A program made the translations under genes and the position numbers. From JAAEPI01 sp965212145 (GTDB lineage: Bacteria; Bacteroidota; Bacteroidia; Cytophagales; Cyclobacteriaceae), in NCBI GenBank assembly GCA_965212145.1, contig CBDBUY010000005.1:124001-188000 (forward strand): DNA of 64,000 nt, in the 5' to 3' direction. Position 1 is the first letter of the stretch. The number at the start of each line of letters is the position of its first letter. Shown piece by piece: positions 59,172-64,000 of this stretch. The notes under the pieces are model-generated. The model did no database searches. It was not told the origin of the DNA and worked only from the letters and a program-made list of their open reading frames with translations.

Positions 59172-60019
59172 GTTGTTCCCTCAAATTCTTTAACCATTGC
59201 CCGAATTGCTTCGTCTAGAGAATGGTCAGTCGTAATGTCAGGATTTTCCACAACTAAATTCCCAAAGAGTCTTTGATACATGGCCGGATTTAATAATCTA
59301 ATGATTTTCCGAAAAAAACCCGGAAATCCAAATAGTCTTGGACTTTTGAATCCCATTGTACTTCGGATATTTTCGCAAATCTCAGTCGTGGAAATTGGCT
59401 CATTGGAAACATGGAAAATTCCATTTTGGGGGTTCAAAACCAGGTCTTGAATAACCTGGATCAATCCAACCAATGAAAGCATTGAGCGTTTGTTTTGAAT
59501 ATTTCCAAAAGGCAGAGGTAAAGGATTTTTCAGAAGCTGTAATAGGCTAAGGAGATTACCTTTAGCACCTGAACCCACGATAAGCGGAGGACGTATAATG
59601 GCTACCTGAAAGCACTGATCTGATAGCTCTTGAAGGGCCAGCTCAGCATTGAATTTACTTTGGCCGTATGCATCATCTGGTTTCGGAGTACTTGCTTTTG
59701 GGATTTTGTCAATGTGATTCCCGAAGACCTTGATAGTGGATAGGAAAATAAAATTCTTTACTCCATTTTCCTTGGCTTCTTTGGCCAGATTTACAGTTAA
59801 GGCCTCATTTGCACGAAAGTATTCTTCCTCTCGGATGGAACCGGTTTGATGGGCGAGCCCTCCCAAATGGATCACTGCTTTTATTTCGGTCCAGTTTATT
59901 GAAGCCAAATTACTATCCCCATAGCGCAGCGATACGGGCACCAACTCATCAGGATTCTTCCAGACTTGCTGAAGCCTGCTACCGACAAAACCAGAAGCAC
60001 CTGTCAGCAGTATCTTCAT
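59168..60019 (-). CDS. NAD-dependent 4-keto sugar reductase or epimerase (WbpV-like)
   Basis: 283 residues, short SDR. NAD motif LTGASGFVGSRLQQV (about 4-18), AVIHLGGLAHQTGS (about 49-62), FLSTIKVFG and YGQSKFNAELALQEL (catalytic Tyr/Lys, about 118-132), and RPPLIVGSGAKGNLLSLL. Encoded beside the WbpL-like and WbpM-like genes, it most likely reduces the 4-keto intermediate to UDP-FucNAc or UDP-QuiNAc. The stereochemistry cannot be told from sequence. Confidence 0.87.
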   Translation of the reverse strand: MKILLTGASGFVGSRLQQVWKNPDELVPVSLRYGDSNLASINWTEIKAVIHLGGLAHQTGSIREEEYFRANEALTVNLAKEAKENGVKNFIFLSTIKVFGNHIDKIPKASTPKPDDAYGQSKFNAELALQELSDQCFQVAIIRPPLIVGSGAKGNLLSLLQLLKNPLPLPFGNIQNKRSMLSLVGLIQVIQDLVLNPQNGIFHVSNEPISTTEICENIRSTMGFKSPRLFGFPGFFRKIIRLLNPAMYQRLFGNLVVENPDITTDHSLDEAIRAMVKEFEGTT

Positions 60020-60765
60020 TTTCCTGGCAAATACTCAAACACCTTTCGAAAATATTTCAAGCTCAGTTTGGCCATATTCGTAGAAATGCCATTTTCTCGA
60101 CAGCCACGAACAATCTCCTTGTTTAGGATGTATCTGCTTTTAATTGAAGCATTCGAACGTCCACCTGGCTGCATGTCCACCATCAATTCTGGCAAGTATC
60201 GATAAGAAGCTTTGGCCGTGTGTAAGAAGCGAATGAGCAACTCGTAATCTGCTGCAATCTCATAGTCTGTCTTATAGTGGCCAAATTCATCAAACAATTC
60301 TCGTTTTATGTAAACAGATGGATGTGCTGGCATATAGCCCCAGGCAAATTTTGAAGGTCTAAAGTTGGATGATGAATAATATCGCAATGTTTTATTTGCC
60401 TCACCTGATTTGATGAACCTGACATCTCCGAAATAGATGTCCAGAGAGTCTTTGCTGATTTCGTTTACCAGGTTTTCTATAATAAACGAATTGTTCAATT
60501 GATCATCAGAATTAAGTGTGCCAATATAATCGCCAGTTGCCAGGTTAATTCCTTTGTTCAGCGCGTCATACATCCCGTCATCCGATTCAGAGATCACATT
60601 GGAAATGTGTGGGTATCCCTGAACAATGGAAAGTGTATTGTCTGATGATCCTCCGTCGACCACAATGTGTTCAATGTCATCATGCGTTTGCTCAGCAACA
60701 CTTTCCAGTGTGCTATCAATCGTTTTTTCGGAATTAAAACAAACCGTGATGATGGAGATTTTCAC
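60016..60765 (-). CDS. Glycosyltransferase family 2
   Basis: 249 residues, GT-A fold. ISIITVCFNSEKTIDSTLES (about 3-22), the acidic motif LNSDDQLNNSF (about 83-93), and EIAADYELLIRF (about 172-183) with the catalytic acidic residue. It starts the transfer from a nucleotide sugar to a lipid-linked acceptor. Overlaps of four bases on both sides. Confidence 0.9.
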   Translation of the reverse strand: MKISIITVCFNSEKTIDSTLESVAEQTHDDIEHIVVDGGSSDNTLSIVQGYPHISNVISESDDGMYDALNKGINLATGDYIGTLNSDDQLNNSFIIENLVNEISKDSLDIYFGDVRFIKSGEANKTLRYYSSSNFRPSKFAWGYMPAHPSVYIKRELFDEFGHYKTDYEIAADYELLIRFLHTAKASYRYLPELMVDMQPGGRSNASIKSRYILNKEIVRGCRENGISTNMAKLSLKYFRKVFEYLPGK

Positions 60766-61838
60766 GTGTGGTCCAGGAGCAGATTAATAGCTTTTAAGTA
60801 CCTGCTTTCAGTAAATTCTGTCCGAGCAGTATTTGAATTGAATTGTTGAATATTCTCGAGTTTATCTGGGTTATCGATTAAGTCAACCATGCTTTCTGCC
60901 AGGCCTGCTATGTTCCGAGTTTCAACCAGCACTCCGGATTTATTTGTCACGAATTTATGCAGGTAGTTGTGGTCAGTTGTGATGATGGAATTTGCGCATC
61001 GCATGGCCTCAATAATCACCAGCGGAATGCCCTCCGACTTATAGAAAGTGGGTAGGACAAGAATATCTGATATCGATAAAAAATGAAATTTTTCTGAAGT
61101 GTTGATTTTACCGATATACGTGATCCCTAAAGATTGATTATAAGCCAGGAATTGAAAAAACCTTCGTTCAACTTCCGTCTTGGACATTTGATCATCTGAC
61201 ATGAATTCACCGGCAATTTGAATCGCAACTTTGGGATGATTGGACTTTACGATTTTCACCGACTCCAAAAAATCGAAAATCCCCTTGCTAAACATAAGAT
61301 GGGAAAAATATGAAATGGTCAATCCGGCCTTTGGTATGGTAGCAGAATCCATATGATCAAACTCAGCGGGATAGAAGTTATTAACTACTATTTTTTTCAT
61401 TTCGGGGAATTCCGAAAATTCCGATTCCATTCCTTTGGTCAGGACGATGGATGTATCAATTGTTCGATAGGCTTTCTTGAGTATTAGCTGGTACCAGTCA
61501 GGTATTTTCTCATAGAAGGAACGGAAGTCGGCTCCATGAAGGTGGTTCACGACTCTTATTCCGTTCATTTTACAGAATCTCAAAAAGATTACATCCTTCA
61601 GACTGCCCAGGAAACTTCTTGTACATGTGAAATAAGCTGATTTTACTCCCTTAGAGTTTATGAACAGCATGAGCAATGAAAGAATAGAGTGAAGATTGTT
61701 GATAAATCTCGACCCATATTTGGTGGTATCTACGAGAACATAATCATCATCACAGTGATCTACCACTTTTCTGAATGCCAAGGATTGTCCGGTATCCGGC
61801 GGGGAGTAGGGACCGAAGAAAATTAACATACCGGGCAC
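60762..61838 (-). CDS. Glycosyltransferase family 4-like
   Basis: 358 residues, GT-B fold. The start LIFFGPYSPPDTGQSLAFRK (about 5-24) has the acceptor loop; VNHLHGADFRSFYEK is near 97-111, and the donor domain has ISYFSHLMFSKGIFDFLESV, LPTFYKSEGIPLVIIEAMRC with the E-x7-E pattern (about 256-275). It lies four bases upstream of the 61843 gene's end. Confidence 0.87.
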   Translation of the reverse strand: MPGMLIFFGPYSPPDTGQSLAFRKVVDHCDDDYVLVDTTKYGSRFINNLHSILSLLMLFINSKGVKSAYFTCTRSFLGSLKDVIFLRFCKMNGIRVVNHLHGADFRSFYEKIPDWYQLILKKAYRTIDTSIVLTKGMESEFSEFPEMKKIVVNNFYPAEFDHMDSATIPKAGLTISYFSHLMFSKGIFDFLESVKIVKSNHPKVAIQIAGEFMSDDQMSKTEVERRFFQFLAYNQSLGITYIGKINTSEKFHFLSISDILVLPTFYKSEGIPLVIIEAMRCANSIITTDHNYLHKFVTNKSGVLVETRNIAGLAESMVDLIDNPDKLENIQQFNSNTARTEFTESRYLKAINLLLDHT

Positions 61839-61842
61839 ATTA

Positions 61843-62874
61843 TTAGCCTATTGCGTTGACGTAATTCAAGACTTGAAATTTATTCTTCTCTAGGATCGCT
61901 TCGGGCCCACAGTTCGAAGATAGCTTCTGAAAAACATCAGATTTGGATATTTCTTTAAGGGCTTGCTCCAACTCATTTTCTTGGTCAGGGTCTACCAGGA
62001 TGCAATTTTGGCGATCAAAACAAAGGGTGTCCACGATACCACAAACTGAACTTACGATAGACGGGGTTCCAAAGTACATGGCTTCTTCCGCGACCAAGCC
62101 GTATGGTTCGTGTTTTGAAATAAGGATCAGAGCACGGTGAGTTTGAAAGATTTTTCCCAGTTCGACATTTCTTAGATATCCCTTGAATTCAATATTTGGT
62201 CCGGCTAGTTCTCGAAGTTCATTCTCCAATGGCCCTTCGCCAACGATGGTCAGTTGATATTTTGATCTATTAAATACACGAATAATATGGGGTAGATTTT
62301 TTTCTTCCGAGAGCCTTCCAACATATAGGAATTTGTTTGACCTTTCAGCCGTCTTGATTAATCCGTAATTCATTATTCCAAGTCCTTTGGAATTAATGAT
62401 TATACCTTTGAATTTCAAGAATTTGGCCAGAGTCTTATGTTTTTCCCCATTTGCGAAAACACGATGCACTCGAGATAGAAAGATTCTCTTTATATGCTCC
62501 TTGAATCCATATCCACTGATGCTATGAATGCTGGATTCTAACATTAGGCTAATTTTTTTCTTTGGGAATAAGAGCAATGCGAACCAATACTCAGGTTCAA
62601 CCCATTCGCCGAGAATCAAGTTGTTGAACTGATCTTTTCTAATAACGCGCCAGAGTCCTAGAAGACTTTTAAAAAGGCTTCTGTTATCAATTTTTTCGTT
62701 GAGTATGGTGAAATCAAATTTGGATTCTTTAGCCGCGTTAAAGTCCACGTTTCTTTGATTGGCATGCGAGGCGATAAAAACAACTTTGATTTTGCGTTTT
62801 GCAGCAATTTCGTTGAATAGGTTCACCTTGTAGTAATTGGGCAGATTCGTCAAAAAAAGGGCATCATACTTCAT
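61843..62874 (-). CDS. Glycosyltransferase family 4-like
   Basis: 343 residues from the ATG at 62874, which overlaps the upstream stop (ATGA); a start at 62901 would overlap it by 31 bases. The donor domain begins KFLYVGRLSEEKNLPHIIRV and has ISKHEPYGLVAEEAMYFGTP, a clear E-x7-E motif, and NCILVDPDQENELEQALKEI. It belongs to the same run as the two following transferases. Confidence 0.88.
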   Translation of the reverse strand: MKYDALFLTNLPNYYKVNLFNEIAAKRKIKVVFIASHANQRNVDFNAAKESKFDFTILNEKIDNRSLFKSLLGLWRVIRKDQFNNLILGEWVEPEYWFALLLFPKKKISLMLESSIHSISGYGFKEHIKRIFLSRVHRVFANGEKHKTLAKFLKFKGIIINSKGLGIMNYGLIKTAERSNKFLYVGRLSEEKNLPHIIRVFNRSKYQLTIVGEGPLENELRELAGPNIEFKGYLRNVELGKIFQTHRALILISKHEPYGLVAEEAMYFGTPSIVSSVCGIVDTLCFDRQNCILVDPDQENELEQALKEISKSDVFQKLSSNCGPEAILEKNKFQVLNYVNAIG

Positions 62875-63758
62875 GATGTGATCTTTTTGAGAAGACTCCA
62901 ACCCCTGTAAGACAGCTCAGGGAAGTGGGAAAAAACTCTCTGTTTTAAATTCAGCCCACTTCGGATTTCTTTCAATTCGTTCAGGTAGAAAGTCGTGTGC
63001 TTTCGATCGTATCTGCGAGCGTTGACCCATGACCAAATCAAATAGCGACCTAGCGATTTTTTTGCGCTAACCTCACGCTTGTATGTTTGATAAAATTGTA
63101 TCATTGACTCGAAATGATGCCCTCTTTTTTGACCCTTTAGCCAATGTAAAATGGTGTCAAAGTCATCTCGGAATGTCCATTTGTATTTACTTCCAAACCT
63201 GATAAAGAAGTCCATGTCTTGGTGTCGTTGTAGAGATTCATCGAATCTGATGTCTTTGGCTAAATCGGATTTCACCACGAAGCTTGAAGTGGTTGCCATG
63301 ACATCATTAGAAAAGATGTAATCCACTGGGGTTTCTTCCTCAGATAAACCCCTTGATGGAGCATTTATCTGTTTAGTGCCATCATCAATGATAGCCCCGC
63401 TGAAGATTGCATCTGGTTGGAATTTATTGATGAAATCATAATCGTTTTGAAGTTTGTCTGGTCGCCATTCATCGTCCGAATCCAGGAAGGCAACATAATC
63501 ACCTTTGGCATGATCAATTCCTATGTTACGACAGCAGTTGGCACCCTTGGGTTGATTTTCAGGCCTGATCAGAAATCGAATGCTGCTAATATTTTGACAA
63601 AATTCGGTTAATAGACTTTCTGTTTCATCGGTTGAGCCATCATCAACCACCAAGAGCTCCCAGTTTTCATAAGTTTGATTCTTGATTGAATTAATCGACC
63701 TGAGCAATTCGCTTTGTCTATTGTAGGTCGGGATAACGATCGAAAAAAAAGGACTCAA
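62871..63758 (-). CDS. Glycosyltransferase family 2
   Basis: 295 residues from TTG 63758; no ATG fits. GT-A signatures FFSIVIPTYNRQSELLRSIN (about 4-23), VVDDGSTDETESLL, CCRNIGIDHAKGDYVAFLDS followed by DDEW (the metal-binding DxD, about 93-96) and RHQDMDFFIRFG. Its C-terminal 100 residues are basic and aromatic. It ends with an overlap on the next transferase. Confidence 0.88.
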   Translation of the reverse strand: MSPFFSIVIPTYNRQSELLRSINSIKNQTYENWELLVVDDGSTDETESLLTEFCQNISSIRFLIRPENQPKGANCCRNIGIDHAKGDYVAFLDSDDEWRPDKLQNDYDFINKFQPDAIFSGAIIDDGTKQINAPSRGLSEEETPVDYIFSNDVMATTSSFVVKSDLAKDIRFDESLQRHQDMDFFIRFGSKYKWTFRDDFDTILHWLKGQKRGHHFESMIQFYQTYKREVSAKKSLGRYLIWSWVNARRYDRKHTTFYLNELKEIRSGLNLKQRVFSHFPELSYRGWSLLKKITS

Positions 63759-63778
63759 CGGATTAAATTATTACAAGG

Positions 63779-64000
63779 TCAACTAGTTCTTTTTTTACTG
63801 ATTAGCTCGTTAATTGACATTTTCCAAGATGTTAAGTCTTTGGAAGTAAGTTGTTCTATCTGTTCAATTTCAGAGATCAGGATTGGAGCGTATGGGAGCA
63901 GAGCTTCTGGTTCGATAATGGAATCCGCATGAGTGATTCTCCTTTGGACAAAAGGCGAAATGATCCTTTTTGTTAAACCGTATAGTTTATTCCCGCTTAA
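63779..64000 (-). CDS. C-terminal part of a further gene, cut by the window end
   Basis: The minus strand is open from 64000 to a TGA at 63781-63779, giving 73 residues without a start. They contain LYGLTKRIISPFVQRRITHA and end LISKKRTS. The first part is basic; nothing identifies a family. It lies 20 bases upstream of the family 2 glycosyltransferase and is probably the previous gene of the polysaccharide run. Confidence 0.5.
   Translation of the reverse strand, partial: LSGNKLYGLTKRIISPFVQRRITHADSIIEPEALLPYAPILISEIEQIEQLTSKDLTSWKMSINELISKKRTS

Overview
The window looks like chromosomal DNA of a Bacteroidota bacterium, most likely a marine or soil member of Cytophagales (placement inferred). 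The signs are a short primary sigma factor of 287 aa without region 1.1, families typical of the phylum (DUF4159, DUF3078, DUF6090, NamZ/DUF1343), genes with little Shine-Dalgarno signal, and promoters of the TTG-N19-TAnnTTTG type. I found no rRNA, tRNA, CRISPR array, phage or complete insertion sequence.

Layout. 1-3115: 3' part of pnp, then rpoD and trxB. 3116-3334: a terminator and a short repeat element. 3335-9681: a secreted FGE-fold protein, guaA, DUF4159 and DUF3078 proteins, and a FadD-type acyl-CoA ligase. 9682-9952: a compact control region between fadD and an Lrp/AsnC regulator, holding a promoter, a perfect 16-bp palindrome, an aromatic-rich leader ORF and an intrinsic terminator. 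10477-16423: a SUF iron-sulfur operon (sufB-C-D-S-E, a sufT-like gene and a bacilliredoxin). 16473-20624: two divergent histidine kinase units, one with a DUF1801 gene and one with a 121-aa protein of unknown function. 20636-30619: ABC-F ATPase, a subclass B1 metallo-beta-lactamase, an NAD-binding DUF2867 protein, a triple-repeat secreted protein, NamZ, a Nudix hydrolase with a coupled 22-aa ORF, a lipoamide-dehydrogenase-like flavoprotein lacking the redox cysteines, and a sugar epimerase. 30601-38701: gamma-glutamyltransferase, a sulfotransferase, several small proteins, a GC-richer SF1 helicase, and a truncated DUF6090 gene between two copies of a paired-palindrome repeat. 38783-43446: a four-gene signalling unit (hybrid kinase, response regulator, 91-aa protein, PhnP-like hydrolase).

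43458-64000 is mainly a surface polysaccharide locus built as two convergent runs. The plus-strand run starts with miaA and carries a WbpB/WbpD/WbpE-type set for a diacetamido-uronic acid, glycosyltransferases, a sulfotransferase-like protein and a methyltransferase. The minus-strand run carries four glycosyltransferases, a WbpV/WbpL/WbpM-type set that would make and attach a 6-deoxy-HexNAc initiating sugar to undecaprenyl phosphate, a Wzx flippase, a YfhO-family membrane protein and an asparagine-synthetase-like protein. The runs meet tail to tail with a 56-bp coding overlap. The minus run continues beyond the window.

The most unusual item is the fadD leader: it has the layout of a peptide-dependent transcription attenuator with aromatic codons, yet sits before an acyl-CoA ligase gene rather than an aromatic biosynthesis gene.
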